Below are positions 34,421 to 45,365 of a DNA stretch of 64,000 nt, one piece after another. The stretch spans positions 5,771,100 through 5,835,099 of the forward strand of contig JAJHZJ010000399.1 in assembly GCA_023548195.1 (NCBI GenBank). Reading direction: 5' to 3'. Under the pieces are notes generated by a model. That model saw only the letters and a list, made by a program, of their open reading frames with translations. It was not told the origin of the DNA and made no database searches. The position numbers and the translations under genes are program-made. Positions within the stretch are counted from its first letter, which is position 1; each line of letters starts with the position of its first letter. The stretch is from Bettongia penicillata ogilbyi. Taxonomy: Eukaryota; Chordata; Mammalia; Diprotodontia; Potoroidae.

Positions 34421-35075
34421 AAAAAGCACACTTGATACACTTAAGTTTAATATGCTTATTAACATTTTTCAATTTCTTGAGTCTAGTCAGTTAACCAAGT
34501 GGCATTTAAAATCCAATTTCTGGTATTTCTTGATCTATTAGGTGCAAATATTTACCCTAAAAACTTACCAATTGACTTTTGTGACCCTAGTCTGACTCCA
34601 GAACAGTGGAATGGGGAGCAGGTTATGGGACAAATATGTGGGTAGTTCTTACAGCATGAGCCCCCCTGATACCATCATTCAGAAGGATTTGTAGTTGTTC
34701 TTTTAGAAAAAATGCCCCACAACATATCTTCTTAATGTCATCTGTCATTCATACTGTTTTATTTCATTAATTTCTACATTAATTATACATATCTTTTATG
34801 ATATCTTTTCTTTCAACTTTCTTGCACAATTCACCCAGAGGTAAAAGAAATAGTTTTCTTAGGCCCACTGTATTCCATTATTCGAGTAAAACATAAATTT
34901 TCCTCTTTAATTCTTTCTTTTATTCCTTGTCTTTGCAGTTTCTTTCCTTGCACATATTAGAGTAGGTTGAGGTTTCAGCAGCGGTGATAGTAGTGATCAT
35001 TCTATATAAAAATCCTTTTACAAAATGAGAAATGCGTAACTCTTTGCTGAAGTATGTATAATCTCTCTGGGAACT
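34421..35075. other. No gene seen
   Basis: AT-rich DNA between the L1 and the retroviral nest. No repeat family or coding region recognised. Confidence 0.45.
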
Positions 35076-35206
35076 TGGTGGGGAGAGTTGTTTTTCCTCC
35101 CCCAAAATTTCTTAATTACCTTTCAGTTTTCACCATTCACTTCCATACACTTAAAATTTTCTCCCTCTCCCTCCCCAAGATGGCATGCTATCTTTATTTA
35201 TGGGCT

Positions 35207-35624
35207 TGTAATAGCCATTTTAAATGGTGAGATCTTTCATATTCATTAACAGGCCCATGTGACCTGCCCAGGTCAAATGAGTTTGAGTCACATGGAGGTG
35301 ATGGTCAGAGAAGTTTATTGAAATGGTGGAACAGGAAGAGGCAGAGCTAGAGTAGAGCAGAAAGTCATGAAAACAGTCACAGCCAGAAAGGACACAAGCA
35401 AGCAGCATTCCTGCTGACTAGCAGGAATGAAAGTGATTGTGATTTTGTTAAGAGACTGTGCTTTTCATTTGTTTAATGGACCTGGTTTGTGGGAAGCCTA
35501 GCAGGGGAAAGGCTTGGGGATGGCATTGTTCTCTGCATTGTTATTGTGTATAGACTTTTGTTAATGTGGATTTGGCTTTTTGGTGTCTAAGTAAATGTCT
35601 TGGTTCCGCCTTCCATGTGGAGAG
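35207..35624 (+). repeat. ERV-X 5' LTR, first part
   Basis: It starts 'tgtaatagccattttaaatg' and ends at 'ttccatgtggagag', where the class I provirus is inserted. The LTR resumes at 44276. It carries 'ggtggaacaggaagaggcag', 'tggacctggtttgtgggaag' and 'gtgtctaagtaaatgtcttg', all shared with the 3' LTR. Confidence 0.9.
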
Positions 35625-36153
35625 TGTAAGAGATGATCTCTGAGGATGGCGCAGGAGTGAAGCCTCCTCAAAGGGCTAATTGTTTCTTCTCCTGTTGAAA
35701 CATTTGCAGCAGGTTGACCTAGTAAAGAAATATTTCAACACATCCTGTACTTTGCCAGACTCCACCTCCCTTGTTTTTAGGCACATAGCAGGGAGAAATA
35801 ACACCTCCTTCCCTTTTCTTTCTAAAACTACTTACTGTTGCAAATACTGCCTGCCTGTCCTTGTGTCCAGGCAAGTCTGTGAAGCTGTCTTGGTTTTCTG
35901 TTGCTGGGGTAGATTGCCAAATAGATTGTACCCTCAGGGTTTGTACTAACGAGTTCTGAGGAAGGAGGCTATGGAGGAGGGGATTGAGGTTAGTACCTAT
36001 ATAATCTGTTGAGCTGAACACACCTCAGCTCTCTTCATTCAGCGCCATCTTTTGGGTGCTCTGAGGGAGCCCTTTCTTGAGAAAGTCAAAATGAACTACA
36101 GTTTTTAATAATATCGCTGAGACTCTGATTCATTGATAAAGATCTCTGTACCC
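35625..36153 (+). repeat. Class I provirus 5' LTR
   Basis: It starts TG ('tgtaagagatgatctctgag'). A TATA box (tatataa) lies at 35998-36004 in U3. The poly(A) signal present in the 3' LTR has decayed here to 'gtcaaaatgaac' (about 36087-36098). The last bases before the primer site are altered relative to the 3' LTR, so the exact end is uncertain by a few bases. Confidence 0.88.
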
Positions 36154-36154
36154 T

Positions 36155-36172
36155 TGGGGGTTAGTCCAGGAT
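36155..36172 (+). other. Primer-binding site, tRNA-Pro type
   Basis: 'tgggggttagtccaggat' lies at the expected place just after the 5' LTR. By my reading it matches the proline-tRNA primer site of gammaretroviruses at 15 of 18 positions. The host tRNA binds here to prime minus-strand DNA synthesis. Confidence 0.85.
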
Positions 36173-36620
36173 TGCACCCCCTTTTCAGGGACTCTCCCAA
36201 CCTAAATTTGGGGTTAAGCACCACACCATACTTTTCTGGTGACCTCCAGGTTCTGGTTGGTTTGGAACTCTCCCCTGAGGAGGGAAAAACCCAAAAGGAG
36301 ATCTCAGAGCAGTAAAATGAAAGTTCTACAGCACCTGTAATCAGAAGACCACCGTGGCCACTGTGTGAAGTGAAAGCAATTTTTGGTCATGTACGTTTGC
36401 ACACACAGACTCAGATAAACTGACAGGGAGGGCTTGGAACCTAAGCAGGATGAGCCTGCAAGGTGTCACAAGCCCAGAACAGCAACCCTCTGGGTGACTG
36501 GATTCCCCACACTCTAAGTGCAGAGGTCTGTAAGACATCTGAGGGAACTGAAGTCTCATGAGGGGAAGTCCCAGGAGTCCACCTAGACTCTTTGATTTGG
36601 TAAAGTGACCATCTGAGAGA
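36173..36620 (+). other. Provirus leader
   Basis: About 450 bases between the primer site and the gag ATG. This is where the splice donor and packaging signal of such viruses lie; I could not place either with confidence. A minus-strand open frame (36341-36751) over this region is a shadow. Confidence 0.5.
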
Positions 36621-38200
36621 ATGGGGAAATCAAATTCATAATTGGGAGGAGACAAGGAAAAGATACCAGATGTGCTAGCTGATAGTCCCTTGGAATCTAG
36701 ATTTAGTAACTGGGATGAACTTCCAAAATATAGGGGTAAGGATAAGAACAAAATAATTAAGTATTAGTGTTTTGTTTGGACAGGCTCTCAAATCAGAGGA
36801 GATGTCTTCTGTCCAAAGTATAGATAATCTGACGACTGAGCTTGCCAAAAATTGAAACTCTATGTTAATTCTAAGGAGTCTTCTTATGTGGAAGAAAACT
36901 CCTATGCAGCTCTTTGACTGACATCACTTTGTTGTGCAGGAAAAATCTAAGTACGAGGATGAGGATAAACAGAAATTCCACCAGTGGGACTCACTTTTTA
37001 CTCTTCCTCCTCTTTACCTTCTTCCACCTGCCCATGCCCCAGTACAGGCTCCCTCTCCCCCCTGTGGGAGGAAGTGATGGAGATGATCAGACTGATTTGG
37101 TGGGGCCAAGTGACATGCCTTACACACTTCTCAGAAGAGAATTGAAGCAATTGCTCAAAGACCAAGAAAGCTTTCTTCTCCCTGAGAGTACTAAGGCGTT
37201 CTGGTTGAGGGAAGATCCATTAGCCCAGCGAGGTATTGGTTATGTGAACTCTCCCTTAAGTAGTACAGAAATTAGGAGTTTCAAAAGGGATATGAAGAAA
37301 TTAATTGAGGAACGCTCGAGGGTCGCTGATCAGGTTAATCAGTTTTTAGGACCAAATGTGTGTGCTTGGGGAGAGATGATGGCAATATTAGATATCCTGT
37401 TCACAGGGGAAGAGCAAAGGCAAATTAGGAAGCTTGTGATGAAAGCTTGGTATGGTCAACATCTGATAGCCAAGGGGGTCCCTGAGATGAGGAGAAATTT
37501 CCTCTCCAGGATCCTAACTGGGATCATAATAATGCAGCTCACAGGGGAAATATGAGAGATCTCAGGGAAATCATTGTTCAAGGAATTAGAAATGCAGTAC
37601 CAAAGAGTCAGAACTTAAACAAGGTACAGGAAGTGCATCAGGAGAGAAAGCAGGCCCCTTGAGCATTCTTAGATAGACTGAAAGAGAGTTTGAGAAAATT
37701 CTCAGGCCTTAATCTGGTGAACCCTATGGCTCAAAGTCTCTTCCAGGTTTGTTTTTTGACTAATTCATGACCTGATATTAACAAAAAGCTACAAAAGACA
37801 GAAGGATGGAAGAACAAACCCATTAAAGAACTTTTGGGGGTGGCCCAGAAAGTGTGTGTAGCAAGAGGAGAGGAAGAGAAGAAAGGAAGAAGGGACAGGA
37901 CAAGCATCCCCAGATCATGTTACAAACCTTGAAACAAGAGCAACAGACTAAGCTTATTCAACAGACAGTTCAGGCTGTGGCAGGAACAATAAAGATGAGC
38001 CCAGGAAATCAAGGTTTAGGGTTTCACAGAAGAGGAAGGGGGCAAGGACAATCTTCTGGATGGTGCCCTAAGCCCCACCGGGAATAGGATAAGGGAGAGG
38101 GGCTGGTCTGCAGACCCCACTTAGTTGTTGGGAATGTGGTCTGTAGGGTCATCTAAAACGAGAATGCCCCCAACTGAGTAAGGATCAGAAAGTCTTCTCC
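36621..38200 (+). pseudogene. gag: gag pseudogene (matrix, capsid, nucleocapsid)
   Basis: Gag builds the virion core. The ATG at 36621 is followed by Gly (MGKS), suiting a myristoylated matrix, then an early stop in the same frame. Matrix-like residues 'SPLESRFSNWDELPKYRGK' follow. The 213-codon open frame 36914-37555 includes a Pro-rich stretch and the capsid N-terminus ('LGPNVCAWGEMMAILDIL', 'FTGEEQRQIRKLVM'). The capsid major homology region and C-terminus continue in another frame (37600-37860). A nucleocapsid CCHC zinc knuckle (C-x2-C-x4-H-x4-C) is seen at 38126-38167 with one stop inside it. At least two frameshifts and several stops make the gene non-functional. Confidence 0.88.
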
Positions 38201-38219
38201 CTCATGGAAATGGAAGATT

Positions 38220-38560
38220 AGGCATGTCAGGGATTCATAGATCAAACCCACCCCAAACTCTTGATATGTTTGAGGGTGGGGCCCTTAGGTGAGGAGGCTA
38301 TGTTTTTAATTGATATTGGAGCTACAAGGTCTTCAATAACAGCAATGTCAGCAGGAACAAAACTGGGGGAGAGACATTACTGATCTCTGCAGTAAAGGGA
38401 GAAAACTTTCCATACTTGTTAGTGAAGACTATAACTTGAATATGACAAAATTAAGGTACTGGAAAAGTTTCTGTTGATTCCTGAGGCAGGAGTTAATTTG
38501 CTAGGGAGAGACCTTATAACTAAGCTATCTATCCAACTGGTCCCTCAAGGGACAAAAATT
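38220..38560 (+). pseudogene. pro: Protease pseudogene
   Basis: Retroviral aspartic protease matures Gag and Pol. The active-site region reads 'FLIDIGATRSS', with D-I-G-A (38312-38323) where D-T-G-A or D-S-G-A is normal; this change alone would be expected to harm catalysis. The C-terminal 'NLLGRDLITKL' segment, typical of this family, is near 38495-38530. Stops and frame changes are present. Confidence 0.8.
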
Positions 38561-39830
38561 ATCCCTAAGAGAATATTGGTATTAAAAAGAAGAGGAGGAG
38601 AATAAGACTGAATCCCAAGTCTGGGCACAATCCTGAAATTGGGGAGGGTTAATATGACTCCTATAAAGATTAGACTGAAAGATGGGAATATGGTAGCCTA
38701 AGTCAAACAATATCTCATACCACTGGAGGGGAGAAAGGGAATTAAACTAGTAATTCAGGGACTGATAGAGGAGGGGTTTCTGGAGTCTTGTCTTTCTCCT
38801 TATAATACTTCAATATTACGCATGAGGAAAGGAGATGGTGCTTATATGTTGGTTCAAGACTTGAGAGAAATAAATAAGATTGTCTTCCCTTCATACCCTG
38901 TGGTACCAGATCCCTAGACCCTCCTAGGAAAAATCCTTTATGATAGTGAGTAGTTTAGTATAGTGGATCTGAAAGATACCTTTTGGGCCTGTCCCCTTGA
39001 CCCAGAAAGCAGAGATCTGTTTGCTTTTGAGTGGGAGGATCCAGCCACAGGGAGAAAACAACAGCTTCTGTGGATTGTCCTCCCACAAGGGTACACTGAG
39101 TCCCAAACCTGTTTGGTCAAGTTTTGGAGAATATCCTGGAAAAATTTAGGACCCACCCTTTGCCACTATTCTCCAATATGTAGATGATTTGTTAATTGCA
39201 GGAGAAAGGAGAAGCACAGTCAGTGATGCTGCTTTTGAATTATCTCAGAAGCATGGGCTTGTGAGTATCTAAGAGTAAATTGCAGTTTGTTGAAAAGGAA
39301 GTCAACTACCTGGGGCACTGAATCAATAAAGGAAGCAAGAAACTAGATCCCAGTAGGATCTCAAGAATCTTACAAACTCCTTTTCCCCCCTAACAAAAGG
39401 GAGCTTAGAAAATTATTACATCTGGTTGGGTATTGTAGAAATTAGATTGATTCATATGCAGTATTGACTAAGACATTGTTTAGTTATCCTTGAGAAAAGG
39501 GGCTGGATTCTATTCAATAGGATTCTGAGGGACAAGAGAATTTCCAGAAATTAAAGACAGTCTTGGTGTCCCCCCCAGTGCTTGCCCTGCCCTCATTGGA
39601 TAAGCCTGTCCATTTATTTGTAAACAGTGAAAAGGGTGTGGCCCTATAAGTTCTAGCTCAAGTGGGGGTGGGCGGTGGGGAAAAGGAGACCAGTGGCCTT
39701 CCTATCAAAACAGTTAGATCCTGTAGCCAGGAGATGGCTCACTTGTATCCCAGCAGTTGCTATTATGTTAAAGAAAATAGAAAGTTGATGCTTGGGGTGG
39801 GGTGGAGGGGCTGATAATGAGTGTTTCTCA
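38560..39830 (+). pseudogene. pol: pol pseudogene: reverse transcriptase
   Basis: The enzyme copies genomic RNA into DNA. In order: a 'GIKLVIQGLIEEGFLESCLS' finger region (38735-38795), 'MLVQDLREINKI' (38845-38880), 'VDLKDTFWACPLDPESRDLF' (38963-39025), and the catalytic box Y-V-D-D at 39177-39188. The connection region with 'RRPVAF-like' and large stop-laden parts follows to about 39790. Many frameshifts are visible. The YVDD box and the LKD aspartate remain. Confidence 0.88.
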
Positions 39831-39846
39831 CTAGGTCCTGTCTATA

Positions 39847-40630
39847 TTGAATAAGAGAGCAGACAGACTTAAGTATGGGGCTATCCTCTCAGAGAAGGAT
39901 GACTTGGTATTAGCACAAGACTCTAATCTGAACCCAGTCTCTTTCTTGTCAGCTTTACTGAACCAGGAGCAGGAAGAGGTGGAACATTGTCATATGGAAA
40001 TGATAGATTATCACACTAAAACTAGAGAGGACCTGCAAGAGTCTCCCATCCCTGGGGCACTTAATTTGTTTATTGATAGCTACTCTAGCATGGTGGAGGG
40101 ACAGAGACAGAATGGGTATGCTTTTGTGGAAGGGGATAGAACAACCTTGGTAGAGGCAGTTAGGCTGACAACTTGGTTGACCCAGACCTGTGACCTGTAT
40201 GCCTTGAACCAAGCTTTAAACTTCTAAGAGGAAAAAGAGGAAACATATATACAGACTCTAAGAATGCTTGGAAGTGGTATATCTATTTGGAAAAATTTGG
40301 GAAGAAGGGGGTATGATAAACAGAAAGGGAAAATAATTGGCCTATGTCACCCTCCTCTCTCAGGTTCTGGAAAATTCACAGTTGCATGAAGACATAGGCG
40401 TGGTCCATGTAAATGGACATCAGCCAGGGTACTCATTTGAGGCCAGAAGGAATGAATTAGCTGATGTGGAAGCAAAGCAGGCTGGTGAAGGGGAATATGG
40501 AACAAGGGAGGATTGGATATTAGTTTTGATTCCTGACCTTCCCCCGAATTTTGGCCCACCTAGCCTATCTGGGGATGAAAAGAAAATGACCCAGAATTTA
40601 GAAGCTGTACAAAATGCCGAAGGAAAGTGA
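39847..40630 (+). pseudogene. pol: pol pseudogene: RNase H
   Basis: RNase H removes the RNA strand during reverse transcription. Two open pieces, 39847-40227 and 40337-40630, together span it. The first has 'ALNLFIDSYSSMVEGQRQNG' with the first catalytic aspartate. The second has 'VHVNGHQPGYSFEARRNELA', the gammaretroviral-type C-terminal end with its His and Asn-x-x-Ala-Asp. The stretch between them holds a stop and a frame change. Confidence 0.82.
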
Positions 40631-40639
40631 CTCCTACCA

Positions 40640-41710
40640 GATGAGAGAGAGGTGATCAATAAGGCCAATATGAGGCAGGTTTTACAACACCTACATCAGG
40701 GGAGTCACTGGGATGTCCAAAACCTGTAGAATTAAATTTTGTCCCAATTTGTGTCTCCTGGAATTTATACTCTGTCCCTTCAGATGATGGATGGCTGCAT
40801 TATTTGGCAAAAGATGAATAAGATTTCTCAATGCTGGGCACCAGGAGGAGAGAGACTTCTGGGTATTCAACCATTTCAAAGCATCTAGGTGGACTTCACC
40901 AAGCTACTGCCTGTCAGAAGATTCAAATACCTCCTCATAGTAGTAGATCACCTAACCTTTAGGATGGAAGCCTATCCCATGGCACAGGCCACTGCTTCAG
41001 TGGTAAACAAGATTATTTTAGAACAAATCATTTCCAGATATGGCCTGACAGATGGAATAGATACAGATCAGGGAATACACTTTACTTCAAAGATCCTCCA
41101 GTTTATTATGACAGCCTTCGAGATATCTTGGAACTTCCGTACTCACTGGCATCCCCCATCCTTAGGCAAGGTAGAAAGAATGAATCAAGAAATTAAGAAT
41201 AAACTGACTAAATTAGCCTTAGAAACTCAGCTTCCATGGAACAAATGTCTTCCCTTATGATTGTTAAGGATCAGAACTAAACCTTGAAGGGATGTTGGAC
41301 TGCACCTGTATGAACTTCTATACAGGTACCCCTACCCAACTACTCTAACTGATTTCCCCACTGTTCCCAATAAAAACAGATTTCTGAGAGAATATGTGCA
41401 ATCTTTGGCCAGAATTTTACTTTCGTTACAGAAAAAGGAGTTGATTGCCCAGACCCCAGCTTTGGGATTTCTTGTTCACTGATACCAACCTGGTGACTAG
41501 GTACTGATTCAGCCCTGCAAGGAGGAGAAGCTTGCTTCTTCCTAGGAGGGACCATTTCAAATTCTATTGACTTCTGACACAGCCTTCTGAACTAAGGAAT
41601 GGGATTGAATTTATCATATCTCAAAAAATCAGTAGCTTCCATTTGTTCCATTCTAATTCTAACTCCTTCAGCAGAGTGGACAGTTGACTTTGCAGGCACT
41701 GAGGGCCTGG
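40640..41710 (+). pseudogene. pol: pol pseudogene: integrase
   Basis: Integrase joins viral DNA to host DNA. The N-terminal zinc-binding part (40680-40880) is decayed. The catalytic core lies in the open frame 40889-41260 (123 codons) and keeps the D,D-35-E set: Asp2, Asp60 ('DTDQGIHF') and Glu96 ('GKVERMNQ'), with 35 residues between the last two. The C-terminal region near 41485-41620 ('GDXVLIQPCKEEKLASS', 'IYHISKN') follows in another frame with stops. A LINE-like patch begins at about 41621. Confidence 0.88.
41621..41665 (-). mobile_element. HAL1/L1 ORF1-like patch at the pol/env junction
   Basis: Aligned by eye, 'tctcaaaaaatcagtagctt' and the next 25 bases match the plus-strand (antisense) HAL1-C ORF1 at 22363-22407 at about 38-39 of 45 positions. 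They also resemble HAL1-A near 18802 and HAL1-D near 61910. It overlaps the end of the integrase C-terminal motif, so part of the match may be coincidence. Confidence 0.35.
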
Positions 41711-41758
41711 AAGGACTAAAGATACACCTTAGGAAGGGGCCATTCATAAGCTGGGCAT

Positions 41759-43563
41759 ATGAACCCTGATATATCCCTTCCTATGAGACTCTTTATATCA
41801 TTTAGTTTATTAATCCCAACCGTGATGTTGCTGGTTCTAGTCACAAGTTTTTTTGCTTGTTTCTCCATTCCTCTACATAGCTGCTTTACTTGTAATAATG
41901 TGTAACACCATGAGGCTTCCCTTAATATTGATTCTATTAGTTTCTCTCTTATCTCATGGGGACCCTGTCCCTGTCTGAGCACCCTGGCAGGTGGAAGGGA
42001 ACAAATTTGAACAGCTAATTGAGGTGGTAGCAAGTAGTTTTAACCTCACCTGTTGTTGGATATGTGGAGGGACTCAACGATTAGAATCTTGGCCCTGGGT
42101 CCCAGTACCTTTGAAACTTCAATGGCTCCTCAGCAACAAATCTGAGTTACAAAATGGTACTAGCTTTTGGGACGAATATGAGAAACATCACTGGCCTCAG
42201 GCAGAATCTGTCGGGGGCAAATATTGTTTGAACTGAACAGGAGAAGGGAAATGGCTTGGGGAAAGTAATTGTGAATGGATATTTACACAGACGTCAGAGT
42301 GTCAACTCAAAAGCCCGTCACCATGTACTCTTGATTATGCTAAGTATAAGGGAAGATGGACCTTGACTGGGGTGACTTGTACAAATGGTACTGTAGCAAA
42401 ATGCATGCATTGTACCATGTACCAACCTCATAAAGACAATAGTTGTAGGTTCAGAGCTGCTGCTAGGGGACCAAAATCAATATGTGCAGAGTCAGAGATG
42501 TGACATTGTATGGAAGCTAATAGTACTAAGAAAAATATAGAAATTAAGAGACTAAAATGGAGATGGGAAAGGAATGGGACAAGAATGGTGTTTAATGAGT
42601 TCTGGAGTGCAGATAATAATATTGAGAAGCTATATAATTGTACTTGTAAAGGGAAGCAGAGACTGTGTACAAGTAACTCAACATTTATGAGAGGAGGACC
42701 ACTGGGACTGGAGAACTTGGCAATATTATCCACCTGCTTATGGGTAAAAGCTATTTCAACATAGGAATCCTACTTTGAAAGGAAGCTATTGGATTTATGG
42801 GCTTACTGCGTACATCCACCTCCTGGCAGACTGGATTGGGATCTGTTACATAGGCCTAATTAGACACAAATTCTTTTTCCTACAAAGTCAAGAAGGAAAT
42901 CACTTACGGATAAAGTTGGACGATGATCCAGGGAGATCAAGGAGGACTATAGACACATCCATTACTAACACAGGGAATGCTAATGGATGGGGTGATACTT
43001 GGTCACCTGAAAGAATCATTAAAGAGTATGGACCAGCAACATGAGTGCAGGATGGGAGTTGGGGATATAGAACCCCTATCTGTATGCTAAATAGGATAAT
43101 CTGCCTCCAAGTTGTAGATGAAATAATAACTAGCCAGATTTCCAAAGCTCTCCATTTGTTGGCAGACCAATTAACTCAAAGTAGATAGGCTATTAAGCAA
43201 CATAGTGTAGTATTAGATTGCTTACTGGCTGTAGAAGGTGGAGTTTGTGGGAAGTTGAATCTCTCCATCTGTTGTATGAAGGTAGAAGACAATGGCCACA
43301 TTGTGAAAAATACAGCAGAAAATATCAGCAAAATTGCCCATGTACTCATCCAGATTTGGTCTTCTTCTCTTAATATATCATGGTGGTCCTGGTTTGGAGG
43401 TAGTTGGTGGAAACAAATTCTATGGTTTGTGTTAATTGCAATTGGTGGCATAATATTACTCCCTGTGTGTCTCCCTTGCCTGATGCAGTTAATTACCCAA
43501 ACTGTTCAAGACTCCCAGTCTAAAATGATCAGATTAGAAAGAAAGGTGGAAGGGTCCATGTGA
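41759..43563 (+). pseudogene. env: env pseudogene (surface and transmembrane subunits)
   Basis: Env mediates entry. A hydrophobic leader follows ATG 41759 or 41783, then a stop. Surface-subunit relics include a C-W-I-C motif ('NLTCCWICGG', about 42040-42070) like the isomerase-type CxxC of gammaretroviral Envs, and many N-x-S/T sites (42100-42700). A furin-type R-S-R-R lies at 42934-42945. The transmembrane subunit ends in the open frame 43255-43563: a Cys, seven residues, then Cys-Cys (ending 'LSICC', about 43246-43275), then 'WSWFGGSWWKQILWFVLIAI', the membrane anchor, and a short tail. At least four frame breaks are present. Confidence 0.87.
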
Positions 43564-43702
43564 CTGATGATTTTAAAAAAGTCAGGGGTGGACATTAGTT
43601 GATCCTGGAGATGGAGATGAGCCTGGGGAGTGGGTGGGGAAGGAGAAGGCTATTTGATAGAAGAAGCATATCAAGAATGGTGTGAGGAGTCTTCCAAGGG
43701 TA

Positions 43703-43719
43703 AAAGATAAGAGGAGGGA
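43703..43719 (+). other. Polypurine tract of the class I provirus
   Basis: A purine-rich run (mostly A and G, ending 'aagaggaggga') lies directly before the TG of the 3' LTR. It primes plus-strand DNA synthesis in retroviruses. One pyrimidine interrupts it. Confidence 0.75.
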
Positions 43720-43720
43720 T

Positions 43721-44271
43721 TGTGAATGAAGATCTCTGAGGATCTCTCATGAGTGAAGCCCCCTCAAAAAGTTAATTTTTTCTTATCCTATTGAAACATT
43801 TGCAACAGGTTGACCTTATAAAGAAATATTTCAACACATCTTGTACTTGACCAGACACCCCCCTCCCCCCCCCCCACTTTTCTTGTAGATATGTTACAGG
43901 GAAGAATAACAACTCAGTCTCTTTCTTTTTTTAAACTATTTACTCTTGTAAAAACTTTCCACCTCTCCCTTTCTCCAGACAAGTTTGTGAAATGGTCTTG
44001 GTTCTCTGTTGCTGGGGTACATTACAAGGAATAGATTGTACCCTCAGGGCTTGCACCAGTGAACACTGAGGAAGGGGGCTGGGGAGGAAAGGATTGAGGT
44101 TAGGACCTATATAATCTGCTGAGCTGAACACACCTCCCCTGTCTTTGGTCAGTGCCATCTTTTAGGTGCCCTAAGACAGTCCTTGCTAGAGCAAGTCAAT
44201 AAATGAACTATTCCTTTGGATAATATCTCAGAGTCTCTGATTCATTGATAAGGATCTCTGTAGTCCCCACA
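43721..44271 (+). repeat. Class I provirus 3' LTR
   Basis: 551 bases, starting TG ('tgtgaatgaagatctctgag') and ending CA ('gtccccaca'). It shows a TATA box at 44108-44114 and an intact AATAAA at 44198-44203. A long C-run at about 43858-43877 is absent from the 5' LTR. The sequence is visibly diverged from the 5' LTR. Identical LTRs are formed at integration, so the divergence reflects age. Confidence 0.92.
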
Positions 44272-44275
44272 AGAG

Positions 44276-44356
44276 TCTGTGGTATTTTGAGATTCAGAAT
44301 TGCATCGGGATTTCCACGGCCCTGGTAGGCATTGTGAATATTGTATTGGCAGCACA
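44276..44356 (+). repeat. ERV-X 5' LTR, second part
   Basis: 'agattcagaattgcatcggg' through 'ttggcagcaca' matches the last 80 bases of the other ERV-X LTRs (compare 46481-46543). It completes the LTR interrupted at 35624. Confidence 0.9.
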
Positions 44357-45365
44357 AATGGCTATAGGGATGGGATCAGAAAGAGAAGACTTTTTATTTG
44401 GAGACAGAAAAACAGAGAAGAAAGAAGAAGGAACGGACTTGTGGGGTGTGGCAAGGAGTGATTTGCTTTATTACTTGCTGGCAAGAGAAGGAGCTAAAGA
44501 AACAGACAGGGCACTTTGTAAACTGGGAAGCCAGGCTACAGAAGAGAGAATCCAGGGACTTAGAAAGGTATTTGCAGTGAATAATAATAGAACCAGGGAA
44601 AGGCATGGCAGAGGTGTGTAGAAGAGGCTGGGCCTTGCTAACAAGCTACTGAATTATATGTAAAAAGTAGAGAAAAGCTGCTGCAGGAGAAGGCTCAGGT
44701 GGAAAGGGTTTTGGCTGGTATGCAGGACAAGCTTTTTCTTCTGCAATGTTCAAGTCATCCTTTAGAAGAGGAAGCTAGAGATTTTCACCTGGTAGAAGAA
44801 AAAAGTTTTGGCTCACTGAAGGCAGAAAGTTAACAAAAGGAAAGTGAATGTAACCCTTGCACAGGCTGAACTGGATTTGGCCCTACCTGGATTTGGAGAA
44901 GAATGAAACAAATGAGATTTACTAAGAAGAAAGCAGCAGGAGAATCAGGGACCCCACAGTGTTCAGGGAGGGAATTGAGGATTTTACTCAGCAGGAGATC
45001 ACAGATATTTTTGAGTTGGTTCACCCAAAGGATGAAATAAAGGTACCTTGGATGGTGAAAATCAGTGAAAAAAGATAAATTTCCTTGAGAGAGTCAAGAG
45101 CAAATAGCCAGTGGATTCAAAATCAGAATAGACTGAGAAGAAAAGAATTATTGACTGTTCTATTTGAGAGCAGGGGTAGATTTTGGAAGAATAGATGGCA
45201 TTCCAACCAATGAACTATGTAAAATGTATCTAGGAAAGAAGCTTGATTTTAGACTGAGCAGGAAGATGAGAATTGGCCCTGCAGATGCTTCTGAAGCCTA
45301 AAGAAAGTATACCTCTAGCCAGAATGATGACTCCAAAATGTCAAGTTAGAAAACAATAAACAAGA

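Larger units (their letters stand above)
35621..44275 (+). mobile_element. Class I (gammaretrovirus-like) endogenous provirus, complete in layout
   Basis: The provirus itself runs from 35625 to 44271 (8.65 kb), flanked by the 4-base duplication 'agag' (35621-35624 and 44272-44275). The order is LTR, tRNA-Pro-type primer site, leader, gag, pro, pol, env, polypurine tract, LTR. A 4-base duplication and a proline primer site are typical of gammaretroviruses and class I ERVs. All genes have multiple stops and frameshifts and the two LTRs have clearly diverged, so it is old and defective. It is inserted in the 5' LTR of ERV-X in the same orientation. Confidence 0.93.
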
